Positions 7,082 to 14,126 of a stretch of DNA of 14,927 bases are shown piece by piece (positions within the stretch are counted from its first letter, which is position 1; each line of letters begins with the position of its first letter). This DNA is from Candidatus Saccharimonadota bacterium (GTDB lineage Bacteria > Patescibacteriota > Saccharimonadia > Saccharimonadales > Saccharimonadaceae). The stretch lies in the NCBI GenBank assembly GCA_003545655.1, contig DODJ01000084.1:1-14927 (forward strand), read 5' to 3'. The notes below the pieces were generated by a model. That model was given only the letters and a program-made list of their open reading frames with translations, was not told where the DNA came from and searched no databases. A program made the position numbers and the translations under genes.

Positions 7082-8338
7082 TTAGTGAACGTATCGATAG
7101 ACTGCAGCTTGGCCAGCTGATATAGTACGGTTATTTACAATATTGAAACCACCGTACGCCGCGTTATTCATTTCGCTAACAACAATCGAGCCGTCGGCGT
7201 TGACCGATTCAACAACGCCTGCGTGCCCTGGGCTACCCTCTTCTACAAACACAGCACCGGCAGCAGGTGTATTGTTAACCGTAAAACCAGAAGCCATTGC
7301 ACTATACGCCCATGATCCACCATTACCCCAGAAACTTCCTACAGGACGGCCTATTGCTGCACGTCGTTCATACGCGTACCAGGTACAGTTACCAAAGGCA
7401 TAGCGGTTACCTACTGACGCTGCGCGCCAACCAGAGTAACTACTTACACTGCCGGTACTTGTGTAGCTGTACACTACAGGGGCAATGTAGCCAGGGCGTT
7501 CGGTTTCAGGTAGCTCACCGTTAGGAATGATAATCTTTAATCCAGTGCTTACCCCGTTAATTTCGAGGTCGTTATAGGTGGTAACAAGTGAGGCATCCGC
7601 CTTATACTTGTCAGAGATACTTTCAACCGTGTCACCATCAGCAACGGTATACACAATACCGTCCCTAGGAAGAATTTCTAGCGTGTTACCCACTACAAGT
7701 GAGTCGGTGGTAAGGTCATTCGCCCATTTGATGGTTTGGGCAGTAATACCAAACTTCGCTGCGACTGAATCAACAGTATCACCGGGCTCAATAGTATAGG
7801 TAGTAATGCTTCGTGTGGCATCGGTGGGCTCAACAATGACCGGTTTAGCGATAGTAGCGGTATCAGCTGTCGTGGCGTATTCGCTTTGAATGCGGGTTGA
7901 TACCGCACGTTCAGCAATATTCGGTGCCACTGCAAGCTCTGTAGCTTCCGCGACTGATGCGGCAATATCTGTAGCCACCACATCATTTACTGCTACCTCA
8001 TCTTCGTCGGTAGTAGCAACAACTGGGGTCGCCGATGCCGTCACGCTTGCCTCTTGTGGTGTACGATACCCGACCGCAATAACCGCAATAAGAAGCGCGA
8101 AAAGACCAGTATATATAGCGACGGTTGACGATTTGATGCGACCCTTTGAAGATCGCTTGGTTTTTGGCTTAGCAGGCACATCCAAAGGACGCGCTACTGT
8201 AGCCCCACCCTGGGTAGTATGAATACTACCGCTCGTAATGTGATTACGAATTATCGTTCTCCTGCCGCTCGGATTTCTCTCGAGGGCGTCTACCGTACTA
8301 GGTCTTACTTCCCTGCGTTTACAGGGAACGGGATACAT
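7082..8338 (-). CDS. Membrane-anchored LysM-CHAP peptidoglycan hydrolase
   Basis: Predicted cell wall amidase or endopeptidase. Read from the ATG at 8336-8338 it has 418 residues: a basic cytoplasmic N-terminus, one membrane helix (about 73-92), a low-complexity Ala/Thr/Val linker (95-178), LysM 1 (about 180-223, YTIEPGDTVDSVA), LysM 2 (229-272, YTVADGDTVESIS), a Ser/Tyr linker, and a CHAP domain (about 311-418) with C318 (GNCTWYAY), H372 (GHAGVVE) and E389 or N391 as the likely catalytic set. LysM modules bind glycan and CHAP cuts peptide or amide bonds. The start is uncertain: TTG at 8185 or GTG at 8179 would still leave a basic signal-anchor and would put three small hairpins into the leader. 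It has its own strong promoter at 8491-8519 and a terminator at 7033-7066. Roles could be daughter-cell separation or action on a host wall; the sequence does not decide. Confidence 0.92.
   Translation of the reverse strand: MYPVPCKRREVRPSTVDALERNPSGRRTIIRNHITSGSIHTTQGGATVARPLDVPAKPKTKRSSKGRIKSSTVAIYTGLFALLIAVIAVGYRTPQEASVTASATPVVATTDEDEVAVNDVVATDIAASVAEATELAVAPNIAERAVSTRIQSEYATTADTATIAKPVIVEPTDATRSITTYTIEPGDTVDSVAAKFGITAQTIKWANDLTTDSLVVGNTLEILPRDGIVYTVADGDTVESISDKYKADASLVTTYNDLEINGVSTGLKIIIPNGELPETERPGYIAPVVYSYTSTGSVSSYSGWRAASVGNRYAFGNCTWYAYERRAAIGRPVGSFWGNGGSWAYSAMASGFTVNNTPAAGAVFVEEGSPGHAGVVESVNADGSIVVSEMNNAAYGGFNIVNNRTISAGQAAVYRYVH
8213..8328. repeat. Three small inverted repeats near the CHAP gene start
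   Basis: GGTAGTAT/ATACTACC (8213-8220, 8223-8230), CGTAAT/ATTACG (8234-8239, 8243-8248) and TTCCCTG/CAGGGAA (8309-8315, 8322-8328). All lie between the first possible start codon (8338) and the later GTG (8179). Confidence 0.6.
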
Positions 8339-8484
8339 GTCGACCAGTGTTTATTTAATATAGTTTTCTGGTATCCGTACGACCGTTATGGTAGGCGCAT
8401 TACGTCATCATTTCCCCACTCGCAGGTGTTTTCGGCATACACGGCCAGAAGGAACACTAGTAGATATGACACACGTAATGTGCT
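8339..8484 (-). promoter_or_regulatory. Long structured 5' leader of the LysM-CHAP mRNA
   Basis: From the predicted start near 8484 to the first ATG is about 146 nt. CAUUACGU (8473-8480) can pair with ACGUAAUG (8398-8405) over 8 bp, enclosing 67 nt; just before the ATG, ACCAG and CUGGU (5 bp) enclose an A/U-rich loop. A second CACATTACG occurs downstream at 8234-8242. This could be an RNA switch, but it matches no riboswitch consensus I know. Confidence 0.4.
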
Positions 8485-8490
8485 CCTTTT

Positions 8491-8519
8491 ATTGTACCAA
8501 CTATGGCTTTTTATGTCAA
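8491..8519 (-). promoter_or_regulatory. Strong promoter of the LysM-CHAP gene
   Basis: Minus-strand TTGACA (8514-8519), a 17-bp spacer, and TACAAT (8491-8496) preceded by TGG (extended -10). Eleven of twelve hexamer positions match. It lies 25 bp past the end of mltG, separating the hydrolase from the upstream operon. Confidence 0.85.
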
Positions 8520-8542
8520 TTTATTTTATAACTATACTAAAT

Positions 8543-8559
8543 TGTCAAATTATCTGACA
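8543..8559. promoter_or_regulatory. TGTCA-7-TGACA palindrome at the mltG 3' end
   Basis: TGTCA (8543-8547) and TGACA (8555-8559), spanning the mltG stop codon and upstream of the CHAP gene -35. A possible operator or spare -35 sequence; weak evidence. Confidence 0.2.
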
Positions 8560-9771
8560 CTTTACCTGGCAATGCTGTACGATGTTCGCCTCGTGTTCTT
8601 CAAGCGTGCGGGCAAAGTACGTAACATCGTCATCGCCGCTAAGGAAATAGAGGTACTCGGTATCAGCAGGATGAGCAGTGGCAAGGAGCGCCGCATATCC
8701 AGGCGTCGCAATTGGCCCGGGAGGGAGCCCGGGGTACCGACGTGTATTGTACTCTGAATCAAAATTAATATCCCGCTCGACGCCTAATTTATCGGTGATA
8801 TATTGATACGTTACATCTGACCCAAGCACCATACCGCTGCGATAGCGTGAGTAAAATACCTGGGCGATCTCTTCTTTGTCGTCGCCTCCGGATTCTCGTT
8901 GCACGATAGAAGCGAGGGTAATGCCTTCGTACAGGGTAAGCCCTTGCGCCTCAAATGCCGCTACAAGGTTATTCTCCTGTATAACTGCCCAAAATTCCGT
9001 GAAAGTACCTGTTAGTATATCTTCAACCGTTGCGTTACTGGGGAACTGATACGTCTCGCCGTACACATACCCCTCGAGGTCGGCGTCTGTGGGGCGACCT
9101 TGAAAGAGGGTGTCCGCAAAAGCTGGATACTGCGCAGCAATCCCCCGCGCCACTTCCTCTTCACTATAGCCTGCGCGCAGCAAAACAGAAGTGACATCAA
9201 GTTTCTGACTTTCAGGAGTATCAGTCGTGTTCGTAAGGGTTGCTCCAGGGAAGAAAGTTATCGAAAAGGTGTCAACACGACCGTTCACTAAGTGAGTCGT
9301 TATCTCCTGGGTTGATTCAGATGGAGATAGGCGGTATGTCCCCGCTTGTAGTGCATTCTGAACACGCTCGAAACGCGTATACCAAAGGAACGCCGTTTGG
9401 CTACGAATCACCCCTGACTCCTCAAGTGTCTGTGCAATTTGAGAGGGGGAGCTTCCTGAAACAACCTCTACCACAACAAGCTCCTCGGTGGCATCGGGGT
9501 TCACAGGTGCAAGCTGAGCAGTATACCACCAAAAAAGACCAGCGAGTGCAACCACCCCAAGCCCCACAAGGCCGGCGAGTGCTATGATAGTAATTTTTAC
9601 CCACGAGCGCTTTTTTGGGGGAGGTGACACCCCTGCTGGCGTTTCGAGTATCGGCTCTGCCGGCGGCGAAGGTACCGGAGACTTTTGAGGCGGAACAGTG
9701 GGGAGCTGTGAAGAGGGGGGAGTAGTTGGCGGTGTAAGCTTATTCACTGGTCGGCGGCGAAATTCATCCAT
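8545..9771 (-). CDS. mltG: MltG, endolytic peptidoglycan transglycosylase
   Basis: Cuts nascent glycan strands in the membrane and so sets their length. The 408 residues comprise a Pro-rich cytoplasmic N-terminus (11-52), one membrane helix (about 59-82), a LysM-like subdomain (about 98-165) and the YceG catalytic domain. The catalytic Glu is E293 in LASIVQRES, followed by the family blocks QVFYSRYRSGMVLGSD, YNTRRYPGLPPGPIATPG (342-359) and a C-terminal block of the DTEYLYF type. The Pro-rich N-terminal tail is unusual compared with enterobacterial MltG and could contact cytoplasmic partners. The ATG at 9769-9771 overlaps the ruvX stop by 8 bp and follows AGAGG at 6 nt, so translation is probably coupled. 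The last gene of the four-gene operon. Confidence 0.95.
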   Translation of the reverse strand: MDEFRRRPVNKLTPPTTPPSSQLPTVPPQKSPVPSPPAEPILETPAGVSPPPKKRSWVKITIIALAGLVGLGVVALAGLFWWYTAQLAPVNPDATEELVVVEVVSGSSPSQIAQTLEESGVIRSQTAFLWYTRFERVQNALQAGTYRLSPSESTQEITTHLVNGRVDTFSITFFPGATLTNTTDTPESQKLDVTSVLLRAGYSEEEVARGIAAQYPAFADTLFQGRPTDADLEGYVYGETYQFPSNATVEDILTGTFTEFWAVIQENNLVAAFEAQGLTLYEGITLASIVQRESGGDDKEEIAQVFYSRYRSGMVLGSDVTYQYITDKLGVERDINFDSEYNTRRYPGLPPGPIATPGYAALLATAHPADTEYLYFLSGDDDVTYFARTLEEHEANIVQHCQVKCQII

Positions 9772-10174
9772 GATGTGCCTCTAGATAGTCTTGCAAAATA
9801 ATGCTCGCGGCCTGGGCGTCGATGTCAGCTTTCGAGTAAGGCTTCTTGTGTGCCTCAAGCTGCTGTTCAGCAAGTACACTTGTCAGCGATTCATCCTGAT
9901 AGACCATGGTCGCCACACTACTCTCGAAGTTCTTCGCAAAAGTTTCCACAAACCGCGTCTGAGCAGTCGCCTCACCAAGTTGGTTGCGGGGGTAGCCAAC
10001 AACAAGCGTGTCGGCGTTTTCGTTTGCAATGATAGCCTGAATTGCCTGTACTTCAGTACCGTCAACCTCTATGGTTGTAAAGGGTACGGCAATACGAACA
10101 GCCAAATCGGCGATTGCCACCCCTATGCGCCGCTCACCGACGTCTAACCCAACAAGTGTTCGGGTGTTACTCAT
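9764..10174 (-). CDS. ruvX: RuvX/YqgF family RNase H-fold nuclease
   Basis: A small RNase H-like enzyme implicated in 16S rRNA 5' maturation, and annotated as a putative Holliday junction resolvase. At 136 residues it has the usual family length. The acidic residues are in place: D11 (GLDVGERRIGVA), D94/E95 (YQDESLTS) and D119 (DIDAQAASIILQDYL); the VVGYPRNQLG strand-turn (58-67) is also present. The ATG at 10172-10174 overlaps the stop of the gene before it by 8 bp, and its own stop overlaps mltG by 8 bp. The ruvX-mltG pairing is frequent in bacteria and supports both names. Confidence 0.95.
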   Translation of the reverse strand: MSNTRTLVGLDVGERRIGVAIADLAVRIAVPFTTIEVDGTEVQAIQAIIANENADTLVVGYPRNQLGEATAQTRFVETFAKNFESSVATMVYQDESLTSVLAEQQLEAHKKPYSKADIDAQAASIILQDYLEAHHG

Positions 10175-11855
10175 TTTCTACTTGAAATTCAACCGTTATC
10201 TTATCGGGGTTATTTGGTACAGTGCGCACCCAGAAGTACGAGAACTGAACGTCAACCGCAGTAATACCATCTTGGCCTTCAAGGGTTTGCTGCACCTCAC
10301 CGTATATCTTCCCAGCAGATTCTTCCTTTATTTGGTCTTCGTTAATTTTCGGCCCAACACGCCCCGTTGCATTAACGGTTGCAAGCATTGTCTCGCCGTC
10401 TAGACGGTAGTTGCCAATAGTAGCATCGTCAACACCGGTGCTGTAAATTTTCTGGGTAGCGGTATCTATTTTGGCGTTAATAGAGGCCTCAAGATAGGTG
10501 TTTAAATCTGATTTAGGCACCGCCTGCATGGTGTAGGTAGTAGGTATAGTAAGGACAGCCTTACCGTCAGGGGCTTCTTGGTCTACTCCGGGAGTCGAGA
10601 CGGCGTCACCCCGGGTAACGGTAAAGCTACTCGTAATAGCAACCTCACTGCTCGTAAATGCAGCAGCAAGCGCGTCTTTCTCTTGATCAGTTGACTGGCC
10701 AAGCAACTCGCCCTTTGCCCGCTCGACGTCTTCGTTGGTTACTACCTTAGCAACTTTTGTGGTTCCACCAGTCATGGCCGAACCGCGCGCGTAAATATCG
10801 CCCGATACCCCATTGATTGAGTAGTTCGTTGCGGCAATGTTATACGAATCGCCTGATTCAACAGCGCTTACATTCACCGAACCCGTTCCTGCACCCGCAC
10901 CGGTGCTACGACACTGCGAAGCCGACCCACTTAAGGCGGATACCGTTACCGACTCGGTGCTTGCGAATGTCTTTCCACCTGACGAGGTAAAGGTTGAGCC
11001 AGGTTCTAGCACAAAACTAGGACCGTCACAGTTTGTAATGGTGATGGTACCACTCGCTTTTTCACCAACATTCTTCGTACCTGTCGCGGTAAATTCTACC
11101 GTAGCATCTTTCTTCTCTTCTTGGGAAACCGAGCTTACTACCCCTGTTTCGTAATTTGTTGCGGCCGTGCCACCTAATTGTATCGACCCATTTATTGGGA
11201 CGGGTGTAGTGCTTGCGGTGATAATAATCGTGGCGGCAGGAGCGAACACGAACATCCATATCAGCAAGGCAATAAGAGCAACCCCACCACCAATACCAAA
11301 GAAGAGCTTTTTACGAAATGAGTCAAAGTTAGGTATTTTGGGGCGGTTCTTCCCTTTTTTAGCCACCCCTTTACGCCCCTTTGTGGTGGCTGCCGCACCA
11401 ACAGCAACATCTTCACCGTCGATATCTAAGTCATCGAGTGCTTCACTCCGCATTTCTTTTTTGGCTGCGTCCTCTGTGCGGGTGCCGTCTTTTACAGGTA
11501 TAGCCTTAACATGCTCGCCAACGGGTAGCTCAGCCCCATCGATAATGTCATCTCCCTCGTCTACGGCAAGCGCCGCTATTTCAGCGACCTCCGGTTTCGT
11601 TTGTAGGTTTTTTGCCACTGGAATTTTAGCCGCAGCGGCAAGCGCCACTAACGCTTGGTTATGTGTAATAAGCACGAGATGTTTTTTGCTTGTCTTTGCC
11701 ATACGGTCAAGCAAACGCAAATTAACCGCGCTTTGTAAGGCCCCAGCACGCTTCGGTGGAACAAGGGCGACGATTTTTTCTTTCGACGCTTTAATTTTGC
11801 CAATAATGGCCGTTACGTCGTCGTCAACATCGATATAAATTACGTCTTTATTCAT
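10167..11855 (-). CDS. Membrane-anchored CPR envelope protein, unknown function
   Basis: 562 residues. I recognise the type as a recurrent Patescibacteria protein that annotation pipelines sometimes label baseplate J-like, but I cannot give a function. The N-terminus (1-85, MNKDVIYIDVDDDVTAIIGK) looks like an alpha/beta cytoplasmic domain; then an acidic linker (95-150), a basic Lys/Arg stretch (159-183), one membrane helix (about 184-206) and about 355 exported residues rich in Ser, Thr, Gly and Val. The exported part suggests beta structure, with two cysteines (C276, C315) that could pair. The layout resembles a cytoplasmic domain tied to an extracytoplasmic one. It starts 2 bp after the stop of the ftsA-like gene and overlaps ruvX by 8 bp, so it is made with an actin-like ATPase and MltG. 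A role in envelope assembly or division is an inference from that. Confidence 0.8.
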   Translation of the reverse strand: MNKDVIYIDVDDDVTAIIGKIKASKEKIVALVPPKRAGALQSAVNLRLLDRMAKTSKKHLVLITHNQALVALAAAAKIPVAKNLQTKPEVAEIAALAVDEGDDIIDGAELPVGEHVKAIPVKDGTRTEDAAKKEMRSEALDDLDIDGEDVAVGAAATTKGRKGVAKKGKNRPKIPNFDSFRKKLFFGIGGGVALIALLIWMFVFAPAATIIITASTTPVPINGSIQLGGTAATNYETGVVSSVSQEEKKDATVEFTATGTKNVGEKASGTITITNCDGPSFVLEPGSTFTSSGGKTFASTESVTVSALSGSASQCRSTGAGAGTGSVNVSAVESGDSYNIAATNYSINGVSGDIYARGSAMTGGTTKVAKVVTNEDVERAKGELLGQSTDQEKDALAAAFTSSEVAITSSFTVTRGDAVSTPGVDQEAPDGKAVLTIPTTYTMQAVPKSDLNTYLEASINAKIDTATQKIYSTGVDDATIGNYRLDGETMLATVNATGRVGPKINEDQIKEESAGKIYGEVQQTLEGQDGITAVDVQFSYFWVRTVPNNPDKITVEFQVENE

Positions 11856-11857
11856 CT

Positions 11858-13120
11858 TTATATTTTAAGAAGTCGATTAAATTTGTCTCGGATGGTATCT
11901 CCGTTACCACTCCCTATTAGTGTATCATACCCTACCCTTAGCAGCCCCATAGCGGTAATAAAGGTGTGGTCGGTAACATCACCTGTAGTATCGGCGACAC
12001 CAATTACTTCGTCGGGATTAATATGGTGAACCGCAGGTTTTTTCGTGAACGGAAGTTCTTTGTGCCAGTCAGTGCCGTGAAGTGCGTCGACCAATTTTTC
12101 AAGGCTTGAACCACCTCCACAAAGAAGAATACGGTTTGGAAGGTGGTCGACCGAATCGAACTCGCTTAGTGCGAGCTCTACCCCGGCAATCCATACCTCA
12201 AGGGTTTTATCGAGTGCCTCGTCAACTTCTTTTTTCACTGAAGCTTTAATGTTTGAATGGTCAATATTTACCTTTAATTTCTCAGCATCTTTATAAGAGA
12301 GGTTCATATCGGTCGCAATCGTTTGCGTAAAACTACGCCCCCCAATACCGAACATTTTAGTACCTTCGACGCCACCATCATTCACCACAGCAATATCAGT
12401 CGTACCACCCCCAACGTCCGCAAGTATGGCGGTGAAGTTGCTACTTGCGTCACTCCCTAGCACACTACGGCTCACCGCAAATGGCTCAGCTGCCACTGCT
12501 AATAGTTCAAGCGAGAGTTCATCGGCAACGCGCTCAAGCGCGCCAATATGGACCATTGGGGCGAAGGCGGTGTAAATTTGCACCGCAACATCGCGACCCT
12601 GAAAACCAATAGGGTTACTTACCTTATACCCATCAATATGGATACCAACTAATGCGCTGTTTACAAGCTTTACTTCAACTTCGTCATTACCGGTTTCAAG
12701 GCCAATTTGCTTTTGTGCCTTTAACTGGGCACGTTCTTGTACTTTTTCGATAATAAATTCCATTTCAGCATCATCAAGCGGACGATCAGGCTGAGGACGA
12801 CGATACCGAATTGTGTCAGTTACCCCCTTTACAAGCTCACCGGCAATACCAATAACTACCCGTTTTGCCTGCAACCCCGCTTGGTCTTCAGCTTGCGCAA
12901 GGGCTTCTTCACAGTTGCGCACTACCCCGGCAATATCCGCAATTGCCCCCGAATGCATGTCACTTACTTCTTGGCGCGCGCGGCCTACCCCTATAATACT
13001 AAGCTCGTCGCCTTCAAGCTGTGCGATAAGTGCCTTTACAAATTCAGTCCCAATATCAAGTGCAACAATATAGTCTTCGTCTGACGCTTTGCGTGTTTTT
13101 CGTAATTTTTCTAATACCAT
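11858..13120 (-). CDS. ftsA: FtsA-like (FtsA/PilM family) actin-fold ATPase
   Basis: In bacteria FtsA tethers FtsZ to the membrane and recruits the divisome; PilM plays a similar part in type IV pilus assembly. The 420 residues show phosphate 1 (LDIGTEFVKA, 21-30), a domain in the 1C position (about 95-185), phosphate 2 (ADVGGGTTDIAV, 234-245) and the adenosine motif (LLCGGGSSL, 332-340). The C-terminus (DKFNRLLKI) could be a short amphipathic membrane-targeting helix as in FtsA. I favour FtsA over PilM from the region around AEPFAVSRSVL and because no PilN/PilO genes follow, but the two are hard to separate by eye. First gene of the minus-strand operon. ATG at 13118-13120; AAGGGG just before it is a possible Shine-Dalgarno, though it lies next to the predicted transcript start. 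Confidence 0.8.
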   Translation of the reverse strand: MVLEKLRKTRKASDEDYIVALDIGTEFVKALIAQLEGDELSIIGVGRARQEVSDMHSGAIADIAGVVRNCEEALAQAEDQAGLQAKRVVIGIAGELVKGVTDTIRYRRPQPDRPLDDAEMEFIIEKVQERAQLKAQKQIGLETGNDEVEVKLVNSALVGIHIDGYKVSNPIGFQGRDVAVQIYTAFAPMVHIGALERVADELSLELLAVAAEPFAVSRSVLGSDASSNFTAILADVGGGTTDIAVVNDGGVEGTKMFGIGGRSFTQTIATDMNLSYKDAEKLKVNIDHSNIKASVKKEVDEALDKTLEVWIAGVELALSEFDSVDHLPNRILLCGGGSSLEKLVDALHGTDWHKELPFTKKPAVHHINPDEVIGVADTTGDVTDHTFITAMGLLRVGYDTLIGSGNGDTIRDKFNRLLKI

Positions 13121-13131
13121 AATTGCCCCTT

Positions 13132-13137
13132 ATTATA
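13132..13137 (-). promoter_or_regulatory. -10 box of the ftsA-like operon
   Basis: Minus-strand TATAAT within TATATAAT, ending 11 nt before the ATG. The -35 is poor (TTACGA at 18 bp). A start 7 nt downstream would leave about 5 nt of leader, so the AAGGGG would be only partly transcribed. Confidence 0.45.
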
Positions 13138-13164
13138 TACCAAAGCTGCTTATGGTCGTAATTG

Positions 13165-13193
13165 TTGTATTTTTTAATTATTTGTGGTATAAT
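13165..13193 (+). promoter_or_regulatory. Promoter of the 308-aa gene, leaderless
   Basis: TATAAT (13188-13193) preceded by TGG (extended -10), with TTGTAT (3 of 6) at 13165-13170 and a 17-bp spacer. Only 6 nt (ATTACT) separate the -10 from the ATG, placing the expected start on the A of ATG. Confidence 0.65.
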
Positions 13194-13199
13194 ATTACT

Positions 13200-14126
13200 A
13201 TGAGCGAAGCTCGGCCTATACAGAATCGTGAACTCCTATTCAGCCGTGATCAACGACGTGAAATGAGTAAGGATATAAATCCGCTTATTGATAGTGCCTT
13301 GGCAGCGCGGGGATACACCGAGCAAAGTACTTCAAGCGAACGCATTCACCTTGATGGTAGCGGGGTTATCCCTTCTAGGGCATACCTTTCTATGTTTGGC
13401 AACACCCCCTTTGACGGTCTCAGCGTTCATAGCATATATAGCGTATATAGCAACGAGCGACACTTGTCGCGTTCAACTGTAGAACTTCGAAAAATAGGCG
13501 GGTTTAGTGTTTCGCGTCTCGTGAGCATCGGAGACCGCTTTTATACAAGGACAGTAAAAACACCCGCCCCCCACAACAAGGTGCCACACACTCGGATTAG
13601 CGAGGCGGCAGCTTTAGATATCCTACAAGATATCCGCGCGCATACGATGCTCGGATACTCTTCTGCGGACGCCCCACGACCAGCTTTTGAAGTAATACGT
13701 GAGCTTGAGGGGCTTCATACCTACCGGTCAGTCGAGCAACGTGCTCATTACGAATTTGATGTAGGGCCCGAGTATGGTGATATCCAAATGAATGTTGGCA
13801 AGAGTTTCGCGGTACAAGCAAACAAAGACACGGGCAGAATGCGCCGTACTACTCCGAAGCGTTTCTTTGAATTAATTGCCGAACAACCCCTTACTGAAGG
13901 TCCGGCTTTTCTAGGGGTACATTACTCATCAGGCCGAGGTGACGCCAGCATAAAACTATCCGCCGATATACAGGATTCAAGCTATTCAGGTGAAGAGGTT
14001 AGCGCCTACTACAACGGTATGGTACGAAAACTACAGGAAGAAGACACGTCAGGGCTTCAGCAGGGTGTCGTAAGGAACCTGAAAAAAATCATTCACCCAG
14101 ATTCTGAAGTGCAGCGTCTAGGCTAG
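13200..14126 (+). CDS. Uncharacterised 308-aa cytoplasmic protein
   Basis: I do not recognise the family. The protein begins MSEARPIQNRELLFSRDQR and has no signal peptide, membrane segment or repeat. It is fairly rich in Arg, Ser and Tyr, has no run of catalytic-looking motifs, and seems to alternate beta-prone stretches (HYEFDVGPEYGDIQMNVG, about 201-218) with helices, ending in a basic helix. I chose the ATG at 13200-13202 because a strong -10 box ends 6 nt before it; reading further upstream would add a hydrophobic 37-residue stretch encoded by the promoter itself. It is divergent from the ftsA-like operon with an intergenic region of only 79 bp. Its last 9 bp overlap the end of alaS on the other strand. 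Confidence 0.75.
   Translation: MSEARPIQNRELLFSRDQRREMSKDINPLIDSALAARGYTEQSTSSERIHLDGSGVIPSRAYLSMFGNTPFDGLSVHSIYSVYSNERHLSRSTVELRKIGGFSVSRLVSIGDRFYTRTVKTPAPHNKVPHTRISEAAALDILQDIRAHTMLGYSSADAPRPAFEVIRELEGLHTYRSVEQRAHYEFDVGPEYGDIQMNVGKSFAVQANKDTGRMRRTTPKRFFELIAEQPLTEGPAFLGVHYSSGRGDASIKLSADIQDSSYSGEEVSAYYNGMVRKLQEEDTSGLQQGVVRNLKKIIHPDSEVQRLG

Noticed and set aside
8170..8490. c-di-AMP (ydaO-yuaA) riboswitch before the LysM-CHAP gene
   Set aside because: The context is right, but the conserved blocks of that class are not present in the leader.
11858..13120. PilM instead of FtsA
   Set aside because: Possible, but no PilN/PilO-like genes follow and the C-terminus looks like an FtsA membrane helix; kept as an alternative.
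13089..13199. N-terminal extension of the 308-aa protein from an upstream ATG
   Set aside because: It would read through the ftsA-like start and both promoters, and the added hydrophobic stretch is what A/T-rich promoter DNA encodes.
13428..13454. Short tandem repeat of TATATAGC
   Set aside because: Only two imperfect copies inside a coding region (SIYSVYS); no sign of function.
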